Origin: Fusobacteria bacterium ZRK30
Lineage (GTDB): Bacteria; Fusobacteriota; Fusobacteriia; Fusobacteriales; Fusobacteriaceae
Direction: 5' to 3'
DNA: 64,000 bases
Assembly (NCBI GenBank): GCA_024628785.1
Contig: CP102405.1
Location: 992,001-1,056,000, forward strand
The first letter of the stretch is position 1. Each line of letters begins with the position of its first letter. Below, one piece after another: positions 8,231-16,941 of this stretch. The position numbers were made by a program, and so were the translations under genes. The notes beneath the pieces were generated by a model. That model saw only the letters and a program-made list of their open reading frames with translations, did no database searches and was not told the origin of the DNA.

Positions 8231-8258
8231 GCAGCTATAGTCATAGCTGCTTTTTTTT
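8231..8258 (+). terminator. Attenuator terminator 2 of ilvBNC
   Basis: GCAGCTAT (8231-8238) and ATAGCTGC (8243-8250) form a perfect 8-bp stem with loop AGTC, followed by eight T. Its arms are nearly identical to those of the first attenuator, so the arms of the two can also pair with each other and could form alternative structures. ilvB begins 53 bases later. Confidence 0.85.
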
Positions 8259-8310
8259 ATAACTTGATATAGGTAAAAATAATATTAAAAAATTATTGGG
8301 GGTGAAGTTA

Positions 8311-10020
8311 ATGAGAGAGATAAATGGGGCAGAAATAATTTTAGAAATTCTGCAAGAGCATGATTTAAACACAGTATTTGGGTATCCAGGTGGATCAGTA
8401 CTCCCTATCTACGATGCTCTTTATTCGTATAGAGAACAGATAGATCATATTTTAACTAGGCACGAACAGGGAGCAGCTCATGCAGCAGACGGGTATGCCA
8501 GATGTAGTGGGAAAACAGGAGTTTGTATAGTTACTTCAGGGCCTGGAGCGGCTAATACAGTTTCTGGCTTGATGACAGCTTATATGGATTCTACACCCAT
8601 GCTTGTTATTACAGGGCAGGTATCCGTTAATAATTTGGGGACAGATGCTTTTCAAGAGTTGGATATAACAGGGGTAACCGATTCCATTACAAAGCATAAT
8701 TACCTTGTGCGTTCACTAGAAGAACTACCTGACCTCTTGAAAGAAGCGATTTATTTAACAAAAAATGGGAGACCGGGACCAGTACTTATAGATATCCCCA
8801 AGGACATTCAGATGAGTAAGATGAGTTATGGCAACTTCAAGGGTGGTTGCAGCGGTGAATATAACACAACTTCAGAGTATAAATATATCTATGAAAAACC
8901 GAAAAAAAATGAAACTGATGAGTTTGTAGAGATGATAAGAAAAAGTAAAAGACCAGTTATTTTAGCTGGGAATGGAGTAATGAAATCGAACTCTTCTAAA
9001 GAGCTGAAAGAGTTATCTCAAAAATTTGATATACCGGTAGCATCTACTCTTTTGGGATTAGGTATCCTTCCATCAGAAGATAGATATAACCTTCATATGC
9101 TGGGAATGCACGGGACAGCTTATGCAAATTATGCTGTGGATGAAGCAGATCTTGTAATAGCCTTAGGGATGAGATTTGATAATAGAGTTACAGGGAATAT
9201 CCACAGGTTTTGTAAAGATGCAAAAATAATTCATGTAGATATAGATGAGGCAGAGATAGATAAAAATAAGCGTGCTGACCTACATATAGTTGGAGATGTA
9301 AATTTAGTCTTGAAAGCTCTCTTAAAATATAAAGAAGAGGGAGAAAATAAAACTTGGATGAATAGGATAATGGAACTCAAGAAAAAATACCCGTTGGACA
9401 GGAATTTTTCGACAGATTATATATTACCGCAATACCTGATTTTTAAAATAAGTGAAATGACTAAGGGACAAGCGATTGTATGTACAGACGTGGGGCAGCA
9501 CCAGATGTGGACTGCACAATATTATAATTTTAATAGGATTAATAGTCTTGTAACTTCAGGGGGAGCAGGGACAATGGGGTTTGGGCTGCCGGCAGCTATA
9601 GGAGCAAAATTAGCTAATCCTGATAGAGAGGTTGTAGCCATAGTTGGAGATGGAGGATTTCAAATGAATTCACAAGAACTTATGACTATCTCTGAATATA
9701 ATTTAGATATAAAAATTATTATTGTAAATAATTCATTTTTAGGGATGGTAAAACAGCTGCAGGAAGTTTTTTATGAAAAAAGACATTCATTTGTAAAATT
9801 AGAAAAAAATCCTGATTTTGTAATGCTGGGTCAGGCATATGGAATAGATTCCCACCTTGCAGAGACTCCTGCAGAGCTAGATAAGCTTTTAAAAAAAATA
9901 TTTTCTACAAAGAGATCATCTTTAATTAACTGTATCGTATCTAAGGAAGAAAATGTGTTTCCAATGATACCTGGAGGGAGATCGGTAGATGAGATGATTA
10001 TATCTAAGGAGGAGTTATGA
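8311..10020 (+). CDS. ilvB: Acetolactate synthase, large (catalytic) subunit
   Basis: A 569-residue thiamine-diphosphate enzyme that joins two pyruvates to acetolactate, or pyruvate and 2-oxobutyrate to acetohydroxybutyrate. The start is ATG 8311 preceded by GGGGGTGA; an in-frame TTG at 8296 overlaps the ribosome site. Conserved segments are [15 protein letters not shown] with the catalytic Glu in THE-like [43 protein letters not shown], and the ThDP/Mg motif [18 protein letters not shown]-type linker features match AHAS rather than pyruvate oxidase. It overlaps ilvN by four bases (ATGA), indicating translational coupling. Confidence 0.96.
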   Translation: MREINGAEIILEILQEHDLNTVFGYPGGSVLPIYDALYSYREQIDHILTRHEQGAAHAADGYARCSGKTGVCIVTSGPGAANTVSGLMTAYMDSTPMLVITGQVSVNNLGTDAFQELDITGVTDSITKHNYLVRSLEELPDLLKEAIYLTKNGRPGPVLIDIPKDIQMSKMSYGNFKGGCSGEYNTTSEYKYIYEKPKKNETDEFVEMIRKSKRPVILAGNGVMKSNSSKELKELSQKFDIPVASTLLGLGILPSEDRYNLHMLGMHGTAYANYAVDEADLVIALGMRFDNRVTGNIHRFCKDAKIIHVDIDEAEIDKNKRADLHIVGDVNLVLKALLKYKEEGENKTWMNRIMELKKKYPLDRNFSTDYILPQYLIFKISEMTKGQAIVCTDVGQHQMWTAQYYNFNRINSLVTSGGAGTMGFGLPAAIGAKLANPDREVVAIVGDGGFQMNSQELMTISEYNLDIKIIIVNNSFLGMVKQLQEVFYEKRHSFVKLEKNPDFVMLGQAYGIDSHLAETPAELDKLLKKIFSTKRSSLINCIVSKEENVFPMIPGGRSVDEMIISKEEL

Positions 10021-10496
10021 AAAAATACCAAATTTTAGTGATCATGAGAAACAGGCCGGGGATATTATCTAAAGTTTCTGGATTATTTTCAAAGAGGGGA
10101 TTTAATATAGATGGAATAACTTGCGGAGTAAGTGAAAAAAAGGAACATTTTAGGATGACAATCACAGTTATTGGTGATGAAAGTTTTGTTGAGCAGGTAA
10201 AAAAACAAATAGCTAAACTCATAGATGTAGTAAAAGTAGAAATTTTAGATGAAAAAAAGGTAGTTAAAAGAGAGTTAGCATTAATAAAGGTTAAATCGGA
10301 TTCTAAAAATCGTTTAGAAATAATAAACATAATCGAGATTTACAGAGCTAAAATTATAGATATTTCCCATGAGGCACTGATTATAGAGCTTACTGGAGAT
10401 TCAAATAAAGTAGAAGGGTTGATAGGTGTCATGGATGAGTTTGGAATATTGGAATCAGCTAGAACTGGAATAAGTGCTATGAACAGAGGAATTTAA
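10017..10496 (+). CDS. ilvN: Acetolactate synthase, small regulatory subunit
   Basis: A 159-residue regulatory subunit. An N-terminal ACT domain ([34 protein letters not shown], residues 3-37) normally binds valine. The C-terminal ALS_ss_C domain follows ([10 protein letters not shown] near residue 83 to the end). The ATG overlaps the ilvB stop codon and the ribosome site AAGGAGG sits inside ilvB. It activates the large subunit and gives feedback inhibition in known homologues. The gene is 18 bases before ilvC. Confidence 0.95.
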   Translation: MKKYQILVIMRNRPGILSKVSGLFSKRGFNIDGITCGVSEKKEHFRMTITVIGDESFVEQVKKQIAKLIDVVKVEILDEKKVVKRELALIKVKSDSKNRLEIINIIEIYRAKIIDISHEALIIELTGDSNKVEGLIGVMDEFGILESARTGISAMNRGI

Positions 10497-10514
10497 ACTT
10501 TAGGAGGTAAAAAA

Positions 10515-11474
10515 ATGAAAGAACTAAAATTTTTAGAGGGAAAGAAGTTAACGGTAGTCGGTTATGGGAGTCAGGGACATGCACATGCATTAAATCTTTA
10601 TGATCTAGGAATGGATGTAACTGTAGGTCTTAGAAAAGGATCAAAATCATGGGAAAAAGCTGAAAATGACGGTGTAAAAGTAGCGACTGTAGGAGAAGCT
10701 GTAAAAGGTGCTGACGTAGTAATGATCTTAGCTCCAGATGAAGCTCAGCCGGAACTATATAGATCTGAAATTGAAGAAAATTTAAAAGATGGGGCTTATT
10801 TAGGGTTTGCACATGGATTTAATATTCATTATGAAAGAATCACACCAAGAGAAGGCATAAATGTATTTATGGTTGCTCCTAAGGGACCGGGACATATGGT
10901 AAGAGAGATATTCGAGGGAGGACATGGTGTTCCTTGTTTGGCAGCAATACATAATGATATAACTGGAGATACCAAAGAGGCAGCATATGCCTGGGCAAAT
11001 GGTGTAGGAAGAAAGGTCGGCGTGATAGAAACTACATTCCAAGAGGAAACAGAAACTGATCTATTTGGAGAGCAGGCAGTACTATGTGGAGGAGTAACGG
11101 AATTGATGCAGGCAGGATTTGATACTTTAGTAGAAGCAGGGTATAATCCTGAAATAGCATATTTTGAATGTGTACATGAGATGAAGTTAATAATAGATCT
11201 AGTATATGAAAAAGGATTTGCAGCAATGAGAGATTCTATTTCAAATACAGCTGAATATGGAGATTATATAACCGGTAAAAAAATAATTACAAAGGAAAGT
11301 AAGGAAGCAATGAGAGGAGTGTTAAAAGATATCCAAAATGGAAAATTTGCTAAAGATTTTATAGAGGAAACAGAAAATGGATATAAGTTTATGAATGAAG
11401 AAAGATCTCAGTATTTTGATTCTAAGATAGAGGAAGTGGGATCAAAGATGAGAAAGATGGTATTTTCAAAATAA
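10515..11474 (+). CDS. ilvC: Ketol-acid reductoisomerase (class I)
   Basis: A 319-residue NAD(P)H enzyme converting acetolactate to dihydroxyisovalerate. It has VVGYGSQGHAHALNL at residues 14-28 (Rossmann GxGxxG), LRKGSKSW with the phosphate-contact serine, APDEAQPELY, APKGPGHMVRE and the metal-binding C-terminal knot with EVHEMK-like ECVHEMKLIIDL. The N-terminus is about five to ten residues shorter than usual, starting directly at the first strand, but AGGAGGT before ATG 10515 supports it. Codon use (GCA, GGA, AAA) looks like that of strongly expressed genes here. A terminator follows. Confidence 0.96.
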   Translation: MKELKFLEGKKLTVVGYGSQGHAHALNLYDLGMDVTVGLRKGSKSWEKAENDGVKVATVGEAVKGADVVMILAPDEAQPELYRSEIEENLKDGAYLGFAHGFNIHYERITPREGINVFMVAPKGPGHMVREIFEGGHGVPCLAAIHNDITGDTKEAAYAWANGVGRKVGVIETTFQEETETDLFGEQAVLCGGVTELMQAGFDTLVEAGYNPEIAYFECVHEMKLIIDLVYEKGFAAMRDSISNTAEYGDYITGKKIITKESKEAMRGVLKDIQNGKFAKDFIEETENGYKFMNEERSQYFDSKIEEVGSKMRKMVFSK

Positions 11475-11489
11475 ATAATAAGATCTAAG

Positions 11490-11516
11490 CAGGAGTTAAT
11501 TTACTCCTGTTTTTTG
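11490..11516 (+). terminator. Terminator of ilvBNC
   Basis: CAGGAGT (11490-11496) pairs with ACTCCTG (11503-11509), followed by six T. Confidence 0.85.
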
Positions 11517-11635
11517 ATAGAAATAAATTTTATTTTAAATTTGACTTTTTCTTAAAAAAAATTAATACTTATAGTAATAAACAGTAAGGTAAAAAAGACA
11601 ATAAAAAGTTATAGATAATTGAGGGAGGAGAGAAA

Positions 11636-12847
11636 ATGAAGAAATTTTGGAGTATATTATTCCTATTGATATTAGTGGGGTGTAGCGGAATAGATAAAAG
11701 AGACAACAGAGTAGAACAGAGGGAAGGACCGGAATTCAGAGGAGTTTGGATAGCCAGTGTTGTGAATATAAACTGGCCTAAAACTGTGGGGACAGGTAAA
11801 GACGCCGAGAAAGCCCAAAAAGAAGAGTTTATAAAGTTACTTGATCAGGCTGTAGAAATGAATATGAATGCTGTAGTAGTTCAGATTCGGCCTACTGCTG
11901 ATACATTTTATCCGTCTTCATTTGAACCATGGTCAAAATATCTTACAGGAACTCAAGGAACATCTCCAGGTTGGGATCCATTGCAATTTATGGTAGAAGA
12001 ATCTCATAGAAGAGGTTTGCAATTTCATGCATGGTTCAACCCATACAGGGTAACTATGAAAAAAGAAGATGTTCCTATGAGTAACCATCCAGCTGTTTTA
12101 AATCCAGAGTGGACATTTAGATATGGAGGAAAATTATATTATAATCCCGGAATTCCAGAAGCTATGAACTATAGTATAGATAATATTATGGAAGTGGTGA
12201 AAAACTATGATATAGATGGGGTACATATGGATGATTATTTTTATCCATACCCGGTTAAAGGAGAAAAACTGCCTGATTGGAAAACATATTTAAAATATGG
12301 AAAAGATTTTTCTATAGCAGCTGACTGGAGGAGAGATAATGTAGATAAATTTATTAAAACTCTGAATGGCAGGATAAAAAAGGAGAAACCAAATGTTCAA
12401 TTTGGTATCAGCCCCTTTGGTGTATGGAGAAACTATAATATAGATAAAAGCGGGTCAAAAACCAGAGCAGGGATAACGAACTATGACAACCTCTATGCAG
12501 ATACCAGAAAATGGATAGACAGGGGATGGATAGACTATATTGTGCCACAGATCTATTGGAATCAGGGGTTTAAGGCAGCTGAATATAATACCCTTGTTAA
12601 TTGGTGGGCCCATGAGGTAAGGGGAACCGGTGTAAAATTATATATTGGCCAGGCTGCCTACAAAGTTGGAACCAAAGGATGGAAAGATCCAGATGAGCTC
12701 ATAAATCAGGTTAGATATAATAGAGGAGTAGAAGGGGTAGGAGGAAGTATATATTTTAGTATAGACTCCCTCATAGATAATCCTATGGAAATAAAAGAAA
12801 ATATGAAAAAGACAGTATATAAAGAAAGGGTTAAAATCCCGAATTAG
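11636..12847 (+). CDS. Glycosyl-hydrolase-like family 10 (GHL10/YngK-type) lipoprotein
   Basis: A 403-residue envelope lipoprotein, lipobox LVGC with Cys near residue 16. The body is a DUF187/GHL10 TIM-barrel: EFRGVWIASVVNINWP near residue 34, MNAVVVQIRPTADTFYPS, LQFHAWFNPYRV near 130, YDIDGVHMDDYFYPYP near 190, FGISPFGVWRN and WIDYIVPQIYWNQ. The acidic residues in VHMDDYF and the arginine in QIRPTAD are family hallmarks. Known homologues are poorly characterised envelope glycosidases that may act on peptidoglycan-associated or other glycans. It is 23 bases upstream of an oligopeptide-binding protein in the same operon. Confidence 0.9.
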   Translation: MKKFWSILFLLILVGCSGIDKRDNRVEQREGPEFRGVWIASVVNINWPKTVGTGKDAEKAQKEEFIKLLDQAVEMNMNAVVVQIRPTADTFYPSSFEPWSKYLTGTQGTSPGWDPLQFMVEESHRRGLQFHAWFNPYRVTMKKEDVPMSNHPAVLNPEWTFRYGGKLYYNPGIPEAMNYSIDNIMEVVKNYDIDGVHMDDYFYPYPVKGEKLPDWKTYLKYGKDFSIAADWRRDNVDKFIKTLNGRIKKEKPNVQFGISPFGVWRNYNIDKSGSKTRAGITNYDNLYADTRKWIDRGWIDYIVPQIYWNQGFKAAEYNTLVNWWAHEVRGTGVKLYIGQAAYKVGTKGWKDPDELINQVRYNRGVEGVGGSIYFSIDSLIDNPMEIKENMKKTVYKERVKIPN

Positions 12848-12870
12848 AAATTGTTTTAGGAGGGGGAAAG

Positions 12871-14535
12871 ATGAAAAGAATTATGTATGTTTTTAGTGTT
12901 TTACTACTACTGCTGCTTACAGCATGCGGGGGTAATAAAAATGAAGATCAAGGGGAAGCTGGAGTAAATAAGGTAGAACAGGTTTTGAGATTTAACTTAG
13001 ATGCAGATCCTCCATCCATTGATCCACAATTAAATACCGATTCATCTGGTGCAATGGTGATCAATAATACCTTTGAAGGGCTGATGAGAAATGATGCGTC
13101 AGGGAAACCGGAACCGGCAATGGCAGAATCTGTGGATATTTCTGAAGACAAGACTGTATATACCTTTCATTTGAGAAAAGGTGCTAAATGGTCAGATGGT
13201 AAACCGGTAACAGCTGAAGATTTTAAATATGCCTGGTTGAGGGGCTTAGATCCAGAAGTTGCTTCTGAATATGCTTATCAGCTTTATTATATTAGAGGTG
13301 GGCAGGATTATTTTAAGGGGAAAGGAAAGAGGGAGGATGTAGGATTAGAAGTCTTGGATGACTATACCCTAAGGGTTGTTTTAGAGGCTCCTACACCATA
13401 TTTTTTAAACTTAGTGACATTTTTTACATATATGCCTGTAAGAAAAGATATAGTGGATCAAAAATCTGAGGGGTGGGCAAAAGATCCTAAATTAACCGTA
13501 TCAAATGGTCCCTTTGTCGTGTCGGAATATAAGATAAATGATAAGATTGTATTGACTCCCAATAAAAACTATTGGAACAAAGAGAATATAAAACTAAAGA
13601 AGATGGTACTTACTATGATTATAGAGGGAAGTACGGTATTAACTGCATATGATAACAACGAGATAGATGTTATATCCGGCCAGGTACCTATACAGGAAAT
13701 CCCCAAAAGACAGATGGAAGATCCAACCTTTAAAACGTTACCATACCTAGGAACATATTATTACCTATTCAATGTAGATAAAGCACCTACAAATGATATA
13801 AATGTAAGGAAAGCCCTTTCACTGGCTATAGACAGAGAGGCCATTGTAAATCAGATTACTAAGGCGGGACAGATGCCGGCAACAGGATTTGTTCCCAATG
13901 GACTCATAGATTCTAAAGGGAATGACTTTAGAGCTACAGCCGGTGACTACGATATGTCTACAACAGCCAATATAGAGTTAGCTCGTGAATATTTGGCTAA
14001 AGCTGGATATCCAAATGGTCAGGGGATGCCTCCTGTGGAACTTATGTATAATACCAGTGAATCCCACAAAGCCATAGCGGAAGCTATCCAGAGTATGTGG
14101 AAGAAAAATCTTGGAATAGAAGTTACCTTGGCTAACCAGGAATGGGCAGTGTTTAAAACTACAAGAAGTATGGGGAACTTTCAGGTGATGAGATCTGTGT
14201 GGCTGGGAGATTACAATGATCCTATGACATTTTTAGATATGTGGACCTCATATTCAGGAAATAATAATGCCCAGTGGAGAGCCACAGAAGACGGTAAATT
14301 TCCAGAGAATAAAAAATTTACAAGAATGATTGAGGAGTCGAAGTTAGTCAGCGGGGAAGCTCGTGATAAAAAACTCTATGCTGCTGAAAAGATAATAATG
14401 GATCAGGCCATTATAGCGCCTCTTTATTATTATACAGGTGTAGTAATGATTAAGGATAAAGTTAAAAGCTGGGAAAGGGATATACTGGGAACTTGGTATT
14501 TTGGAAATGCAGAGATAACGGAAAAATTAAAATAA
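12871..14535 (+). CDS. oppA: Oligopeptide ABC transporter substrate-binding lipoprotein (OppA-type)
   Basis: A 554-residue SBP_bac_5 protein of normal length with lipobox LTAC (Cys near residue 19). Typical segments are DPPSIDPQLNTDSSGAMVINNTFEGLM, the family signature around YTFHLRKGAKWSDGKPVTAEDF, ALSLAIDREAIVNQ and the C-terminal WLGDYNDPMTFLDMWTS with the usual aromatic cluster. It captures peptides in the periplasm for an Opp transporter. Permease and ATPase genes are not adjacent. It is probably co-transcribed with the preceding GHL10 lipoprotein and ends at a strong terminator. Assignment to peptides rather than murein peptides or nickel is by overall similarity only. Confidence 0.92.
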   Translation: MKRIMYVFSVLLLLLLTACGGNKNEDQGEAGVNKVEQVLRFNLDADPPSIDPQLNTDSSGAMVINNTFEGLMRNDASGKPEPAMAESVDISEDKTVYTFHLRKGAKWSDGKPVTAEDFKYAWLRGLDPEVASEYAYQLYYIRGGQDYFKGKGKREDVGLEVLDDYTLRVVLEAPTPYFLNLVTFFTYMPVRKDIVDQKSEGWAKDPKLTVSNGPFVVSEYKINDKIVLTPNKNYWNKENIKLKKMVLTMIIEGSTVLTAYDNNEIDVISGQVPIQEIPKRQMEDPTFKTLPYLGTYYYLFNVDKAPTNDINVRKALSLAIDREAIVNQITKAGQMPATGFVPNGLIDSKGNDFRATAGDYDMSTTANIELAREYLAKAGYPNGQGMPPVELMYNTSESHKAIAEAIQSMWKKNLGIEVTLANQEWAVFKTTRSMGNFQVMRSVWLGDYNDPMTFLDMWTSYSGNNNAQWRATEDGKFPENKKFTRMIEESKLVSGEARDKKLYAAEKIIMDQAIIAPLYYYTGVVMIKDKVKSWERDILGTWYFGNAEITEKLK

Positions 14536-14550
14536 TAATTTAAGGTAGAT

Positions 14551-14583
14551 AAAAGGGGTTCTATATTTTAGAATCCCTTTTTA
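14551..14583. terminator. Bidirectional terminator between oppA and the racemase homologue
   Basis: AAAAGGGGTTCTA (14551-14563) pairs with TAGAATCCCTTTT (14569-14581) with one G-U pair. A/T runs on both sides serve the converging genes. Confidence 0.85.
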
Positions 14584-14604
14584 TAATTTTATAGTGTTAG
14601 AGTT

Positions 14605-15396
14605 TTAATAATCCACAGAAAAAATATTATTAAATTCTTCCATGAATATCTCTGGAAGTCTGTTTAAAAGAAGAGATGTGTCTCCATTGATGCAAAAATC
14701 TACATTTCCTTTTTTATTTTCTTTGTTGAAGAGATCCATGGAAATAAGTAAATTTAACAGTTCAAAGACAGATTCTCTGGAAGAATCCACAATTTTTTCA
14801 GGGAAAATTTTTCTAATATCCTCCTTTATAAGGGGATAATGTGTTCCGCCGAGAATAAGGGTATCGGTGTCCTTTGGAATTTTATCCAAATATTTCTTTA
14901 AAACTTCCAGACGATTGGGATGATTTTCCCAGCCAGATTCAATTAGGGCACAGAGTTTTTTACAGGGGATACCATAGAGGGATCCATCCTTTGAGTATTT
15001 TTTATAGGTCTTTTCATAAATTTTAGTTTTTACAGTAAAAGGATTTGCAATATAGGCAATCTTTTTCTTCTTACTTTCCAGAAGGGCTGCTTTTACTCCT
15101 CCTTCTACAACTCCTATGATGGGAATAGGATATTTTTCTTTTAAATATTCCAAGGAAGCTGCAGTCATAAGGCTGCAGGCTATTATGATTACCTTACAAT
15201 GATTTTGAATCATGAATTTAACTATATCTTCACTTAATTTTTGAATCTCTGAGGTAGTCTTAATACCATAGGGAGTATTTTTAAAGTCCCCGTAGTAGAT
15301 GATGTTTTCTCTGGGTAAAATTTTTCTGATCTCCTTTAGGATGGTAAGGCCTCCAATCCCTGAGTCGAATATTCCAATAGGCATTTTATTTCTCAT
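14605..15396 (-). CDS. Glutamate racemase-like protein lacking the second catalytic cysteine
   Basis: A 263-residue Asp/Glu racemase superfamily protein. MurI features are clear: MPIGIFDSGIGGLTIL at the N-terminus, IIYYGDFKNTPYG (usual GDxxRxPYG), IIIACSLMTAASL (usual VACNTAS) and DTLILGGTHYPLI (usual LGCTHYPL). MurI makes D-glutamate for peptidoglycan using one cysteine in each of the last two motifs. Here the first cysteine is present, but the second is glycine (codon GGA), the Asn after the first is Ser, and the Arg of GDxxR is missing. It may therefore not racemise glutamate in the usual way. The start ATG 15396 has AAGGAG upstream. It is divergent from lysA. Confidence 0.8.
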   Translation of the reverse strand: MRNKMPIGIFDSGIGGLTILKEIRKILPRENIIYYGDFKNTPYGIKTTSEIQKLSEDIVKFMIQNHCKVIIIACSLMTAASLEYLKEKYPIPIIGVVEGGVKAALLESKKKKIAYIANPFTVKTKIYEKTYKKYSKDGSLYGIPCKKLCALIESGWENHPNRLEVLKKYLDKIPKDTDTLILGGTHYPLIKEDIRKIFPEKIVDSSRESVFELLNLLISMDLFNKENKKGNVDFCINGDTSLLLNRLPEIFMEEFNNIFSVDY

Positions 15397-15613
15397 AGTT
15401 TACTCCTTAGTATCAAGATATTATTAAGTATAACTCCATATTTGAAATACTTCAAATTAATATATTTTTAATATATGTAAAAAATGCATTTGATATATGT
15501 AGGTCTAGTGCAATTAATGGTGGTTATTTATTTTATATAATATCTATATTTTACAGAATGAGGCAAAAAAGATAAGATATTTGTATAAGAAATTAAAGAA
15601 AGGCGGGGATATT

Positions 15614-16900
15614 ATGTTTGGAACTCAAGAGATTAATGGCGATGGAATTTTGGAAATTGGTGGAGTATCGGTAAAGAAATTAAAGGAAGAGTATGGAACT
15701 CCCCTCTATGTTATGGATAAAAATTATATAGTAGAAAAGGCGGAATTAATAAAAACAAGTTTTCAATCTAAAGTATTTAAGACTGAGGTAGCCTACGCTT
15801 CCAAAGCATTTTTAACTGTTGGGATGTGCAAGATAGTAGATGAACTGGATCTTTGTTTAGATGTTGTTTCTGGAGGAGAGATATATACTGCTTTAAAGGC
15901 AGGATTTCCAATGGAGAGGGCTCATTTTCACGGGAACAGTAAATCTATAGAGGAACTTGAGATGGCAGTAGAATATGGGGTGGGAACCATTATAGTAGAT
16001 AATCATTTGGAATTTGAATTGTTAGAAGATATATGTGTGAAAAAACAAAGGAAGACAAATGCAATCTTACGTGTAAATCCAGGGATAGATGCACATACCC
16101 ATGAGTATATTCAGACCTCTAAGTTTGATTCGAAATTTGGAGAATCGATCTTTCTGGAGGAGACCAAGGAACTCATTAGAGGAATTCATAGAAGTAAGTG
16201 GATAAAATTTGAGGGACTCCATGCCCATATAGGTTCTCAAATATTTGATATCAATTCTTTTTTGAAGGAAGCTGAAGTTATGACCGAGTATATAAAAGGA
16301 TTGGTTGGAGAAGGGATAGGAGTAGAAACCCTTAATTTAGGCGGCGGATACGGTATCTATTATTCAGAGGGAGATGAGCCTATCGATATAGAACTCTGCC
16401 TGAAGGAACAAGTAAAGATTATAGAGAATATAAATGAAGAATATAATTTAGGGATCAAAAAACTCCAGATTGAACCGGGAAGATCGTTAATAGCCAATGC
16501 CGGGACTACCCTTTATACGGTGCAGGGATTAAAAACTACCTATTCGGGGAAAAATTATTATTTTATTGATGGAGGGATGACGGATAATATAAGACCGGCT
16601 CTGTATCAGGCAGTCTATAGTGGGACAATTGGGAACAGGTGTTTGGAGGAAAAAGAAAACCTGGTAACTGTAGCAGGGAAATGCTGTGAATCAGGAGATC
16701 TAATTCTGAAGGATACAAAATTACAGAAAGCAGAATTGGGAGATGTTTTATGTGTATTTGGTACAGGAGCATATAATTATTCCATGGCAAGCAACTATAA
16801 TAAGATCCCCAGACCTGCTGTGGTTATGGTAGAAGATGGGGAATCAGCTCTCATGGTTAAAAGGGAATCATATGAAGATTTAATAAGAAATGACCTGTAG
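15614..16900 (+). CDS. lysA: Diaminopimelate decarboxylase
   Basis: A 428-residue PLP enzyme (fold type III) that makes lysine from meso-diaminopimelate. ATG 15614 is preceded by AAGGCGGGGA; the longer in-frame TTG 15581 lacks a ribosome site. The PLP lysine lies in VAYASKAFLTVGMC near residue 60, HGNSKS near 106 matches the family, the glycine loop is LNLGGGYGIYY near 245, EPGRSLIANAG near 290, and the active-site cysteine segment AGKCCESGDLI near 350. It is monocistronic and ends in a strong terminator. A diderm with DAP-type peptidoglycan would use it to drain DAP into lysine. Confidence 0.94.
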   Translation: MFGTQEINGDGILEIGGVSVKKLKEEYGTPLYVMDKNYIVEKAELIKTSFQSKVFKTEVAYASKAFLTVGMCKIVDELDLCLDVVSGGEIYTALKAGFPMERAHFHGNSKSIEELEMAVEYGVGTIIVDNHLEFELLEDICVKKQRKTNAILRVNPGIDAHTHEYIQTSKFDSKFGESIFLEETKELIRGIHRSKWIKFEGLHAHIGSQIFDINSFLKEAEVMTEYIKGLVGEGIGVETLNLGGGYGIYYSEGDEPIDIELCLKEQVKIIENINEEYNLGIKKLQIEPGRSLIANAGTTLYTVQGLKTTYSGKNYYFIDGGMTDNIRPALYQAVYSGTIGNRCLEEKENLVTVAGKCCESGDLILKDTKLQKAELGDVLCVFGTGAYNYSMASNYNKIPRPAVVMVEDGESALMVKRESYEDLIRNDL

Positions 16901-16910
16901 AGTATTAAAT

Positions 16911-16941
16911 AAAAAAAGTCGTGAATTTCACGACTTTTTTT
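16911..16941. terminator. Bidirectional terminator between lysA and the efflux operon
   Basis: AAAAAAAGTCGTGAA faces TTCACGACTTTTTTT with a very short loop. It serves lysA (+) and the converging efflux operon (-); the efflux stop codon lies in the T-tract at 16940. Confidence 0.9.

Noticed and set aside
10630-11226. Antisense frames in ilvC
   Set aside because: Low-complexity Leu/His-rich products without start signals, opposite a certain gene.
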